In this document: piece by piece, positions 13,066 to 26,514 of the stretch
Numbering within the stretch: the first letter of the stretch is position 1
How the letters are laid out: each line of letters starts with the position of its first letter
DNA from: Amphiduros pacificus
Lineage: Eukaryota > Annelida > Polychaeta > Phyllodocida > Hesionidae
Length of the DNA stretch: 64,000 bases
Direction of reading: 5' to 3'
Assembly (NCBI GenBank): GCA_949316495.1
Contig: OX439008.1
Location: forward strand, 14,713,532-14,777,531
Program-made: the position numbers and the translations under genes
The notes under the pieces: model-generated
The model's input: the letters and a program-made list of their open reading frames with translations, nothing else
Databases searched by the model: none
What the model was told of the DNA's origin: nothing

Positions 13066-14225
13066 CGGCTGCAGCTCTGTTATTGGCCCTCTCGTGAACT
13101 TTATTTTGTCAGTGCAAAGATATTAAAAATTAGATGAAAATGTTTATTTTCAACAAGGATAATATAACTTAGCCTATTGTTTCATTGTACGTGTATCTCT
13201 GAGTGTTACTGAACAATATGTATATAATTAAATGTGTATTTGTCAGTAGTTGAGGCACAGTCTTTGCTCTCTGGTGTACCCTTGGCTGGAGATATGTAGA
13301 AAATCCTAGAGCCAGGGTTTAAAGACCTAGGCATCGTCCCAACTCTTGTTGCGACCCATATACTGTATGTTCATATTGTGTTCATCAACTGCTAGGTTGT
13401 AGAAATAAAATATACATTGTATGTGTTACTTATGGTGATTATTCATGTGCTTTGTAGTGATTGTAAATCAGACATTCAGCACTTAATACGATGTATATGA
13501 AATATATTTGTTTTGCGCATTACTTAAACATTGTTTGTGCATCATTCTAAAAGTGAATCAGTGATTAATTAATCATTGTATTGCACATTTAGGGTTGTTT
13601 TTATTGAAACCTTTTTTAAATCCATACCATAACGGTGCTAAATGGCCTAAACTTATCTTGCAGCACAAGAGCCGAAAAGGCCCCCTGCCAATATCTCTGA
13701 CCAATGATTAAATATAGAGGATTTGTACAGTTCTGGTTCCGGTAAAGTTGTACAGTACCGGTGTGTACTTTTCAATGGGGTTAAAAAAACAACATGGCGA
13801 TCGGTAATCGAACACTCAAAAACATTGTATCCAATATGGTGGCTGGCTCAATTACCCCCACATCGCTTTTCTTTTAAAGGTGAAACTCACATGTATAAAA
13901 GCATAGATGTTGACTTTACTGACAAGTGAATATAAGTCTTGGAAAAATTTGTTTTTTTTTATGAATGGAAACCACTCGTATCCAGCAGTGCTAACTGGTG
14001 GTGACTTATTTTTTGTGCCTTACAAATGTTTTGAGCAAATGAGCAACAGGTGGCACAAGGTGTTTCTGGAGCATAATAGACTATTGCTTATTCATTTCAA
14101 CTTCATATAAGAAATAGTTTATTAGAGCTTCGGAATCTTCTTAAGGATAGAATCATCAACACTTTAGGACAGCCACAAGTATTTTGATTTATTTTGTACT
14201 GAAAATATTTGCTTAAAGAAAGATA

Positions 14226-14877
14226 TAGCGGACAGGCAAAGCGGATGAAAGCGGAGTGGAAAATTTGGCTCTTCGGAATGAGTTCGGACGTCTACGGAAC
14301 TCAAACACTTTCTCCGTATCTCATTCTAAAGTCATGCATTTAGAGTTCGGAGCAGTACGCCTTGGTTTGTCTTAGTCCGCAAAAAATTTTCAACATGTTG
14401 AAAATTTTGTGCGAAAGATATGTTGATGTGCGAACGTTACACATACTGATTGCGCCCGGAAGGCGAACGTTTTCTTCGTATCTCATCCTGAATGTGTCCT
14501 GATTGTGTCCGTTGATATTCACTGAATCTTGCATTTATGTGAACAAGGTATGGAGAAAACACGCACAACGAACAGAGTTAGTCAGAATAAGATGAGAACA
14601 GAAAACGAACGTCCGTATTGGTCAGCTTCTCATTCATGTTCTCTCTGCAATACATCCGTCTTGTCCGTATATATCCGTATTTGTACGCTTTCTGTGCGTG
14701 TTTTCTCCTGAATACTTCCGTTCTGTATCAGTGTTCATCCGCGCTGTTCGCTTTGGTCTTTTTTTCGACTTGTGCATATCTCATGCGTTCATTCAAAGCC
14801 CACAAAAGCAAATAAAAAGCGAACAAAAAACGAACATGAAGTTTTCCACTCTGAAATTCTCAGCAACTCATCCGCTA
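14226..14877. mobile_element. Foldback-like non-autonomous element, about 650 bp
   Basis: Starts TAGCGGA and ends TCCGCTA; GAGTGGAAAA lies 28 bases inside the left end and its complement 26 bases inside the right end, giving imperfect inverted ends of about 40 bases. The interior is richer in CpG than its surroundings, with repeated TCCGTAT, GTTCG and CGAAC words and CGTATCTCAT twice. A perfect 26-base palindrome lies at 14383-14408. No target duplication was seen, so the limits are approximate. No coding capacity. Confidence 0.5.
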
Positions 14878-16238
14878 AGCCAGTTCACGACAGTAAGACC
14901 AAGCCTTAATAAAAAGGTTCTTGATGACAAAATAAAAATAGAGAGAATTGCAGAGGTTAAACAGGTTTCCCATTATTTTGTTTGCAAATAGCAAACACCA
15001 CATGCAAAGGGTCCAAATTGACATTCAGATTGGCATCATATCTCCAGTCCTTCAAATGTTCTATAAATACAAAAGCTTCCAGTTCTGTCTATTACATAGA
15101 TGTATTATATGTCTTGAGGAGCTATTTGAGAGCTGACTCCCATCCTTGCATAGATGATGTCAGGTAGTTGATGTTTATGTTCATAGACCTATTAATAGGG
15201 GTGATAATAATGATTTTTGAGATTCTCATCAATCCTGGTGAAATAGATTAACACAAAACAATCTTTCTCTTTTGAACAAGATATCATATTTGGAATTTAT
15301 AATGTTAATAAGACAGATTTTGATCTTTAAGCTTTCATGAAATCTCAGAGGTCACAGGCAATCTTTCAGAGATTTGGGGTATGTTAAAATGATGTATGCT
15401 CTTGTGACCACTGTGACCTGAGTCTACTATGTGATATGTTGGAACAGGGCATATGAAAGTAGTGCTTGATAATTTCCTACTTCCCCTTCTTATATATGAT
15501 AATAACGAGATGCAGATCACAGGAGGCATTAAATGAATTGTGCTATTTACTAATACAATAATGGCTTGTTTTTTCAAAGTTATTAAAAAGATAATAAGAT
15601 TAATTGACGGGATTATGTATTGATCTTTGCTGTCAGTGGCTCATTCCTATATTTCCATGTTCTGTTCTTTGTTTTCAAGGCAGTTTTAACAGATCTTGAT
15701 GACAAATTGTGATGGTCAACCTCACTTCATACTCTGCTTTTAGAAACATGAATATTTATGCCATCTGATCAGTATTGTTCAAATTACCCAAGGTCGATAA
15801 GTATATTTTTATGAATTTTTGAAGACGAGGCATTTACTATGGTTTTTAATGGGGATTGAGTCTTGTTGAATGTGATAAGATCAGGATGTCTAGTGCCATA
15901 TACTGTGCATTCCATATCTCAATCTTTAATCTGAAATATCCAGGCAGCACAAATCATATTATCTCAAACTGCCAAGATCTGTCACCTGGTGTTTAAATAA
16001 TCTCATTCAAAACGTTTTTCTCTTTCTAACTGCGCAGTGGTGCCCTCTGTTTCTATTTCTTTCTCAGAATGCCAACAATATATGATTCGATTATATCAAA
16101 TTTGATGAATAAAATAACATAGAACCTGATTAAATTGATTCACTGCTAATTGAATACATCGTTTTATCAAATAAATCTCGAGAATAAATTACTGAAATCA
16201 TTATATGTTGGACTGCATAATTATTACATAATAAGATA
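14878..16238. other. Unique sequence, no gene seen
   Basis: AT-rich; no exon, repeat or RNA gene recognised on either strand. Confidence 0.6.
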
Positions 16239-16430
16239 ATGCATAGATGCATGGTGAATGCATAGATGCATGGTGAATGCAGAGATGCATGGTGAATGCA
16301 TAGATGCATGGTGAATGCATAGATGCATGGTGAATGTATAGATGCATGGTGAATGCATAGATGCATGGTGAATGCATAGATGCATGGTGAATGCAGAGAT
16401 GCATGGTGAATGCATAGATGCATATGGCAT
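16239..16430. repeat. 19-bp minisatellite
   Basis: Unit GAATGCATAGATGCATGGT, about 10 copies, with occasional CAGAG or TATAG variants. Confidence 0.97.
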
Positions 16431-16604
16431 TGATTTGTTTGTATTTGACGTCAGATACAACACAGCATTTCAGTAATTTCATGACAACACATACTTGTAG
16501 CAGATATATTGTGGTGAGGTACTTGTAGCAGATAAATAAGGCAATACAATGCAAATTCTCTCCATTTGTATTGCGGCAGCATAATATAGATTAACAAGGA
16601 ATAG

Positions 16605-17940
16605 GCGTGGTGAATAATCCATACCTGGCACAGATAAACTTGGTGAATAATCCATACCTGACACAGATAAACATGGTGAATAATCCATACCTGACACAGA
16701 TAAACAAAGTGAATAATCCATACCTGACACAGATAAACATGGTGAATAATCCGTATCCTGACACAGATAGACATGGTGAATAATCCGTATCCTGACACAG
16801 ATAGACATGGTGAATAATCCGTATCCTGACACAGATAGACATGGTGAATAATCCGTACCTGACATAGATAGACATGGTGAATAATCTGTATCCTGACACA
16901 GATAAACGTGGTGAATAATCAATACCTGACATAGATAAACATGGTGAATAATCCATACCTGACACATACATGGTGAATAATCCATACCTGACACAGATAA
17001 ACGTGGTGAATAATCAATACCTGACATAGATAGACATGGTGAATAATCCATACCTGACACATACATGGTGAATAATCCATACCTGACACAGATAAACGTG
17101 GTGAATAATCAATACCTGACATAGATAGACATGGTGAATAATCCATACCTGACACATACATGGTGAATAATCCATACCTGACACAGATAAACGTGGTGAA
17201 TAATCAATACCTGACATAGATAGACATGGTCACTAATCCATACCTGACACAGATAAACATGGTGAATAATCCATACCGGACATAGATAGACATGGTTAAT
17301 AATCCATACCTGACACATACATGGTGAATAATCCATACCTGACACAGATAGACATGGTGAACAATCCGTATCCTGACACAGATAGACATGGTGAATAATC
17401 CGTATCCTGACACAGATAGACATGGTGAATAATCCATACCCAACATAGATAGACATGGTGAATAGTCCATACCTGACACAGATAAACATGGTGAATAATC
17501 CATACCTGACACAGATAGACATGGTGAATAATCCATACCCGACATAGATAGACATGGTGAATAATCCATACCTGACACAGATAAACATGGTGAGTAATCC
17601 AAACCTAACACAGATATACATGGTGAATAATCCACAAGAATACACAAGAATAATCAATACCTGACACAGATAGACATGGTCACTAATCCATACCTGACAT
17701 AGATAGACATGGTGAGTAATCTATGCCTGACACAGATAGACATGGTGATTAATCCATACCTGACACAGATTGACATGGTGAATAATCCATACCCGACATA
17801 GATAGACATGGTGAATAATCCATACCCGATATAGATAGACATGGTGATTAATCCATACCTGATACGGATAGACATGGTGAATAATCCATACCAGACAAAG
17901 GCTTGGTGAACAGTCCATACCTAACACAGACATGGAGTAT
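16605..17940. repeat. 33-bp minisatellite with 95-bp higher-order units
   Basis: The unit is GAATAATCCATACCTGACAC followed by AGATAAACATGGT, with 33-34 base and shortened variants, about 40 copies. A three-unit block containing the short form GACACATACATGG recurs at 16961, 17056 and 17151 (95-base period). Open frames up to 195 codons on the minus strand are repeat artefacts. Confidence 0.97.
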
Positions 17941-19375
17941 TACCTAACAAAAGACAAATCATTTATATTAATCATACGTGACAGAGACAGACAATGTATA
18001 TGTACTGTACCCAACAAACACATGTTACAATGATTCAACTTTACACAGATACAAACATGAAAAATGAGGCATACCTGCCATGTGCTGATTGATCAATAAC
18101 CAGCCTAATTGATAACCCATTATGTGCTTATCAATATCAATCATTGTAGTAATAGCAAGAACTCCCTGAATTTGGGGCTGATTGGTTGCTTTTAGAACAA
18201 AAAAGGCAATGTACACCAATAAGCAAGAAGAGGCACCCAAGATGGATCTGGCACTGAGTAAATATGCTGAGGACATTTTTTATTTCTTGATGACCTTGTC
18301 ATAAGCTTTGGGACGGCTAGACTTACTGACATTCCCTCCTTACATTAGGGAGGTCATAAATATTTAGGCAACCGAAATATAAATGACAAATTATTTATTA
18401 TGTTATCATGGTTATGGATGTCTGAGGGCAAATATTCAGAGGACATGAATTCTGGAGTAATATGGCAAAATTAGATGTTTCATCTCAAGCTGAATGCTAT
18501 AACCAGGTAGAGTGCTCGATTTCCTGGGACAAAACTTGGGTTATTATAAGCAGTGATTTATGTCAATTGCAGAGCAGCTGCATATAAACATCATTAATAT
18601 TCATTTGCTACTTCAACAGGTTGTGAACCTATGGAGAAATTGGTGCTTGATTCCTGATGACAAATGTCCTCTCTCATAATGTGGGATTCACCCAGGGCAA
18701 GCCCACTGGCCTACTTTCTTTTTGTGAGGGACAAATATTGCTGATACACAGGTGATCCATGATGACTCTTGGCTCCAACCAATCAGTTTGCAGCATTCTG
18801 AGGGGAGGTGTCTCATAAAATATTAACCCCCACAATGAAGAGAGTTGCCTTGTTGTGTCAATAAAAGAAAGATATGTAGCAGAATGTGTGTGTTACGACA
18901 CAGGTGCTTCCTGGGAGGATAAATGATGATCTCAATTAGGCTACTACTGTATTAAGCCTTTATTATTCTGTCATATCAAACGAAACAGATAATTCATGAC
19001 CTCTATATGAACTATTTTGACCTAGATACTGTGAGGTCTTGATCTTGATTGTGGCATTTCCGACACAAGAAACGAATGACAGATTCACCCTTCTTATTAT
19101 TTCTCCTCAAATGGCCATATCATTCACTCAACATATGGAACATTTATACAGTACATTCACCACTTATTCCATGTCCATATTAGGTTCATAATATTGAACA
19201 ATATTTGATTTAATATGATGGGGCAAGGGGTTAAATAGTTACTGAGATGCTGGAGCTGTATATCATGTGTCATGAAGCCACACGAGTCTGGCCTTTCATA
19301 CCTTGTGTCATACATCACACAAATATGACCTTTAATACCTGGTCACACAGTAGCAGGGAATTGGTCAATTATAGT
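17941..19375. other. Unique sequence, no gene seen
   Basis: No exon or repeat recognised between two large minisatellites. Confidence 0.55.
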
Positions 19376-21466
19376 GGCAAACAGTCCAATGAGATAAGTG
19401 TGTCATGGTGTCATATTCCAATGAGATCAGTGTGCTAGGGTCACAGTCCAATGAGTTCAGTGCTATAGTGCCATAGTCCAATGAGATCAGTGTCATGGTG
19501 TCATAGTCCAATGAGTTCAGTGTGTCATGGTGTCATAGTCCAATGAGTTCAGTGTGTCATGTTGTCATAGTCCAATGAGATCAGTGTCATGGTGCCATAG
19601 CCCAATGAGATCAGTGTGTTATAGTGGCATAATCCAATGAGATCAGTGTTATAGTGTCATAGTCCAATGAGATCAGTGTCATGGTGTCATAGTCCAATGA
19701 GATCAGTGTATTATAGTGTCATAGTCCAATAAGATCAGTGTTATAGTGTCATAGTCCAATGAGATCAATGTTAGTCCAATGAGTTCAGTGTATTATAGTA
19801 TCATAGTCCAATAAGATCAGTGTTATAGTGTCATATTCCAATGAGTTCAGTGTATTATAGTGTCATAGTCCAATAAGATCAGTGTTATAGTGTCATAGTC
19901 CAATGAGTTCAGTGTTATAGTGCCATAGTCCAATGAGATCAATGTTAGTCCAATGAGTTCAGTGTCATGGTGTCATAGTCCAATGCGATCAGCATATTAT
20001 AGTGTCATAGTCCAATGAGATCAGTGTCATGGTGTCATAGTCCAATAAGATCAGTGTTATAATGCCATAGTCCAATGAGATCAGTGTGTCACGGTGTCAT
20101 AGTCCAATGAGTTGTGTTATAATGTCATAGTCCAATTAGTTCAGTGTCATAATCCAATAAGATCAGTGTTATAGTGTCATAGTCCAATGAGATCAGTGTT
20201 AGTCCAATGAGTTCAGTGTCATGGTGTCATAGTCCAATGCGATCAGCATATTATAGTGTCATAGTCCAATGAGATCAGTGTCATGGTGTCATAGTCCAAT
20301 AAGATCAGTGTTATAATGCCATAGTCCAATGAGATCAGTGTGTCACGGTGTCATAGTCCAATGAGTTGTGTTATAATGTCATAGTCCAATTAGTTCAGTG
20401 TCATAATCCAATAAGATCAGTGTTATAGTGTCATAGTCCAATGAGATCAGTGTTAGTCCAATGAGTTCAGTGTCATGGTGTCATAGTCCAATGCGATCAG
20501 CATATTATAGTGTCATAGTCCAATGGGATCAGTGTGTCATAGTCCAATAAGAGCAGTGTCATGGTGTCATAGTCCAATGAGATCAGTGTTATAATGCCAT
20601 AGTCCAATGCGATCAGTGTCATGGTGTCATAGTCCAATGAGTTCAGTGTTATGTCATAGTCCAATGAGTTCAGTGTTATAGTGCCATAGTCCAATGAGAT
20701 CAGTGTCATAGTCCAATAAGATCAGTGTGCTAGGGTCATAGTCCAATGAGTTCAGTGTCATGGTGTCATAGTCCAATGCGATCAGCATATTATAGTGTCA
20801 TAGTCCAATTAGATCAGTGTGTCATGGTGCCATAGTCCAATTAGATCAGTGTCTTATAGTGTCATAGTGCCATAGTCCAATGAGATCAGTGTCATAGTCC
20901 AATAAGATCAGTGTGCTAGGGTCATAGTCCAATGAGTTCAGTGTCATGGTGTCATAGTCCAATGCGATCAGCATATTATAGTGTCATAGTCCAATTAGAT
21001 CAGTGTGTCATGGTGCCATAGTCCAATTAGATCAGTGTCTTATAGTGTCATAGTCCAATGAGATCAATGTGTTAGTCCAATGAGATCAGTGTCCTATAGT
21101 GTCATAGTCCAATGAGATCAATGTGTTAGTCCAATGAGATCAGTGTCTTATAATGTCATAGTCCAATTAGATCAGTGTCTTATAGTGTCATAGTCCAATG
21201 AGATCAGTGTCTTATAGTGTCATAGTCCAATGAGATCAATTTGTTAGTCCAATGAGATCAGTGTCTTATAGTGTCATAGTCCAATGAGTTCAATGTGTTA
21301 GTCCAATGAGATCAGTGTCTTATAGTGTCATAGTCCAATGAGATCAATGTGTTAGTCCAATGAGATCAGTGTCTTATAGTGTCATAGTCCAATGAGATCA
21401 ATGTGTTAGTCCAATGAGATCAGTGTCCTATAGTGTCATAGTCCAATGAGATCAGCATGTTATAGT
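19376..21466. repeat. About 31-bp minisatellite with 254-bp and 185-bp higher-order blocks
   Basis: Basic unit TCATAGTCCAATGAGATCAG plus TGTTATAGTG, about 65-70 copies with single-base variants. A marked variant CAATGCGATCAGCATATTAT starts at 19981, 20235 and 20489 (two apparently identical 254-base blocks and the start of a third) and again at 20774 and 20959 (185-base block). It lies 3' of YIPF5. Confidence 0.97.
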
Positions 21467-22742
21467 GCGTTGTATTTTATGCATATATGCCATATTTATT
21501 TTTGTATGTCAGATCAAATGAAATAGGTCTGAGAATAGTATTCATTTATAAAAGAGATTAATTACATTAACATATTTATTTTTTTTAAGTATAAAAATTC
21601 ACAATCCACATGCCTGATATTCAAAGAATGAACACAACTTTATTTCTCCATAATATTGTAATGACAAGAACTTAATACAAGATAGTACTTTATTCTATTA
21701 AGAGATATGATATAGATATTGCATTAAGACAGACGATAAATAACTTGATATCATACGAATGCATGCTATATTTAATCATATAAATGTCAAGAAACCACCA
21801 AATATTACACAATTTCAATACACATACTATTTTATTGATATATAAAATATTCTTTTACAGATATTTTAGACAATTGACCCTTAATTGGTCTGAACAATCT
21901 AACATAAAGGAAATCCACTGAATCTACCTTTAACATATTTATTCTTTCAAATTAGTCAGTACATTCAATGATACATGAATTCTGTGACATAATTTTTTTT
22001 TAAATCTTCACAATTTGCATAATCCACACAGCTGTGATGTAGGGGACAGATAAACAATGATAAATGGCTCTAAGGTCTGAATGATAAAAGTGAAATAACT
22101 GAGTGTTGAGAACAGAAAATAAAATATAGGACAAAGATTTAGAGGAATGCTAAACTTTTCATCATTTCATTTTAGTGGCCAATAGGTTTTGTAATTCTCA
22201 CCATGCAAATATTGAAGATTTGCCTGCTCAACAAAGATGTCTTTCTTATCTATTAATAAGAGAAAAATGATATGCAACACAATACCAGACCCAGCCACGA
22301 CGGAGACGACCGATTGTATGCTTCCACTTTAATAAAGCAGTGTTACTTCTGAAACGTTTTAGCAGCGTATTGTGTGTTATTGGAGATAAAACTGATCGCT
22401 TATTTTGCGCATATTTGCAAACGGAGTGTGACTGGGCTGAGCGAGTATGGATAACTAAGAGGATCTGCTTGTTTCTATGTGTGCCTGCATACCAGCCACC
22501 ATTGTGTGCTCAGTCACTTTGGGCCCCACATATCATGTTTTAAATTTCCAAACTGATAAAATAAAAAGATGTTAATTTTCCATTCAAACAATGGTGGTGC
22601 AAAAATGATTTAAAATATTTGATCAGAATAAAATGTGATGTGGTTTTTGTCACTTTAACTTAGACTCATCCATTGGTCTTTTTAAAAATAAAATATGGTC
22701 AGTTCTTAAGATGATAGCTAAAAATGGCACCATGACACACTG

Positions 22743-22773
<31 letters not shown>

Positions 22774-22944
22774 GCACAGTAAAAGAATTATGTTATATAA
22801 CTTTGGCTTTTTGATATGCTTGTGTACAGCAATGTAAATACAACAATGGTCACCGATACAATGTAAATCACAACTAATGCATTTTCATCATTCTACTAAA
22901 TAATCACTATCTCACCAAGCTTGGCAAGAGTTATAAATATTTGT
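21467..22944. other. AT-rich sequence downstream of YIPF5
   Basis: No gene seen. It contains a short (AT)n run at 22747-22773. The 22280-22530 part is less AT-rich but I see no exon in it. Confidence 0.55.
22747..22773. repeat. Short (AT)n microsatellite
   Basis: About 13 AT repeats. Confidence 0.95.
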
Positions 22945-22950
22945 TTTATT
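22945..22950 (-). terminator. Candidate poly(A) signal of YIPF5
   Basis: AATAAA on the minus strand, about 155 bases after the YIPF5 stop. It is the first canonical hexamer downstream of the stop. A short 3' UTR is plausible, but no cleavage site can be proved. Confidence 0.45.
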
Positions 22951-23104
22951 TTAGACCAATCAGAGTGAACATATTTTACATTAAAACTTTAAACCAATCC
23001 AAATTAATTACATGATGGCTTCATTTCCTAAAAGTTATTTCATGTTCAGTTCCCATGCCTTGTGCATTCTGTAGGAGAGCATCCTATGCTATCTTGTATT
23101 CCCA

Positions 23105-23267
23105 TTAGAATACAGTGAGAAGGGCGAATACCCCGTAGACGAGGGCGCAGGGGTAGGCGACGAGCAACTGCTGATGGTCCATTGACAGCGCCGACACAAA
23201 CAGTTTGGAAGCGGAGATGCTGCACCACAGTACGACCAAAGCCGTCAGCACTGTCCCTAATATACCC
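23105..23267 (-). CDS. YIPF5: YIPF5 last exon (membrane segments 4-5 and stop)
   Basis: A 163-nt terminal coding exon: one base completing the split Gln codon, 53 codons and TAA. The intron ends TGTGTTTCAG. The protein begins [16 protein letters not shown], contains [14 protein letters not shown], and ends with [16 protein letters not shown] followed by LTVF. The human YIPF5 C-terminus ([36 protein letters not shown] as remembered, split here only for discussion) is nearly the same and ends at the same place, so the C-terminus is complete. The two visible introns are about 1.7 kb (23268-24951) and 9.9 kb (25134-35067). Nothing in the exon looks broken. Invertebrates usually have a single YIPF5/YIPF7-type gene, so the symbol stands for that orthologue group. 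Confidence 0.95.
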
Positions 23268-23762
23268 CTGAAACACACAATTATATCACATCATCTCAAA
23301 CATTCTACAAACTTCTAATACAAACAAATACGACTTCTAATACAAACAAATAACCCCAAGCCAGGCTTCTTCCTTAAACATGGGCCATATCAGCATGGTT
23401 CCAAAGGCAAGTGTTTTGAAACATTGAGAGTTGATTGGTTGTGACAGGTCATGTGATTGATTCAAGGTCAATTGCTAACCCTGACCTAGTTTGAGGATGA
23501 ATCATCCAATTAGGTCAAGCCTGCTAATGAAGTACCTTAAAGTTTTCTCTCGAGTCTTGTTCAACTTTAAACAATTGGACCTTTGAGACAAATGCTGATC
23601 TTACAAAGCTAACTTCATCTTTATTCATCATTTCTGTGCAACATCCCAATCTGGGAGATGTACTCTTCAGTTATTGGGTTTGCATATACCTGGGTACAAC
23701 TTTTCATAAAACACAGTCTGTCTATTTTTTAGCATTTCCCATAATATGAGTTTTGTAGTGAT
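23268..23762 (-). other. YIPF5 last intron, unique part
   Basis: Intron sequence next to the last exon; a small direct duplication (CTTCTAATACAAACAAATA) lies at about 23309-23352. Nothing else noted. Confidence 0.7.
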
Positions 23763-25365
<1,603 letters not shown>

Positions 25366-26049
25366 TTCTGAATCCTATTTTGTTCTTTCACAAATACCTT
25401 CGTTGCAATCTTCACTGACAACGCATTTTCTCCCAGCTTTTTTTAACATCATATTCATTTATTAATTATTATTTATTCACAGAAACTTATCTTGTTTCTT
25501 TTCTGAACAATCCAATTTCCCTCTTTTGAGATCCACAATATCTTTTCAAATACAGATTGTGCTAAGAGCACTGCATGATATCAATCTTAAATTTACTTTG
25601 AAGTTCTTGACAGTGTTACCTTCCCCACCATTTTGTTTATGGTGCTGTTCTTTTAATTATGTACAGTTCTTCCTTCAAATCCATTAAAACTAAGCATATA
25701 ACAAAGAGTCAGATAATATTTTATTTGAAACTGTTCTGACCATGTCTTGCTAATATGTCTGTTTGATATTTTTCTGGACATTACATATTCTATATTTATT
25801 TTGGTTATTACACATTTTACATTTTCTGGATATCACATATTTTTTGGTTATCACACATTATATATCATATTTTTCTGGTTATGACACATTATGTATTTTC
25901 TGGATATCATATATTTCATATTTTTTTGGTTATCACAAATTATGTAATTTCTGGATATAACATATTTCATATTTTCTGGATCTCTGGGTGCATCAGGGTG
26001 ACGCCAGCTGGTACCCTGCAGCTGGGTGGACGGATGTGACAGCTGCAGG
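25366..26049. other. YIPF5 intron, AT-rich with loose repeats
   Basis: Degenerate repeats of TTTCTGGATATCACATATT and TTGGTTATCACA (period about 40-45) occupy about 25765-25985. No exon seen. Confidence 0.6.
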
Positions 26050-26165
26050 TCATTTTGGAGGGGGAGGATGTGTTTGCCTAGGGGGGGTCAGTTTGCCTAG
26101 GGGAGGTCAGTTTGCAGGGGGAGGGTCAGTTTGCCTAGGGGGGTCAGTTTGCAGGGGGGGTCAGC
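26050..26165 (+). repeat. G-rich repeat, quadruplex-prone
   Basis: About five copies of GGTCAGTTTGCCTAGGGGG or GGTCAGTTTGCAGGGGG with G-runs of 4-7, on the plus strand inside the YIPF5 intron. Confidence 0.85.
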
Positions 26166-26514
26166 CGAGGATTATCTGCTGCAGGACATGCAGCGTAGGC
26201 CAATCATGATGTAGATGACAGCCAGCTTAGCTCCCACTTCCTGCCCTCTAAGGTTTAACCAAGCCTAATTGTCACAGATTCTCATATATATTGTGTCATT
26301 ACCCCGACAGTCAAGCCTTTTGTCTTTATTTATTGAGGCTCAGCGTGGCTTGGCCGGTCCAACCTGCTCTCACCTGATAAATCACGTCCCCCCTCCTCTC
26401 TCCCTCCGGAAACGAGGCTCTCTATGCTTGATATCAAATGACACCAGAAATATAGGGCTCTCTGTGACCCTTATTAATTGGTAGAAGAAATATGCAGCTC
26501 GCTATATTTGGTAT

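Larger units (their letters stand above)
12345..14225. other. Unique sequence, no gene seen
   Basis: No exon recognised. Two short sites stand out: a double E-box palindrome at 12638-12656 and an X-box-like motif at 13052-13065. Confidence 0.6.

Noticed and set aside
18645-18690. Hammerhead ribozyme core (CTGATGA)
   Set aside because: No GAAA partner with the required stems; a chance heptamer.
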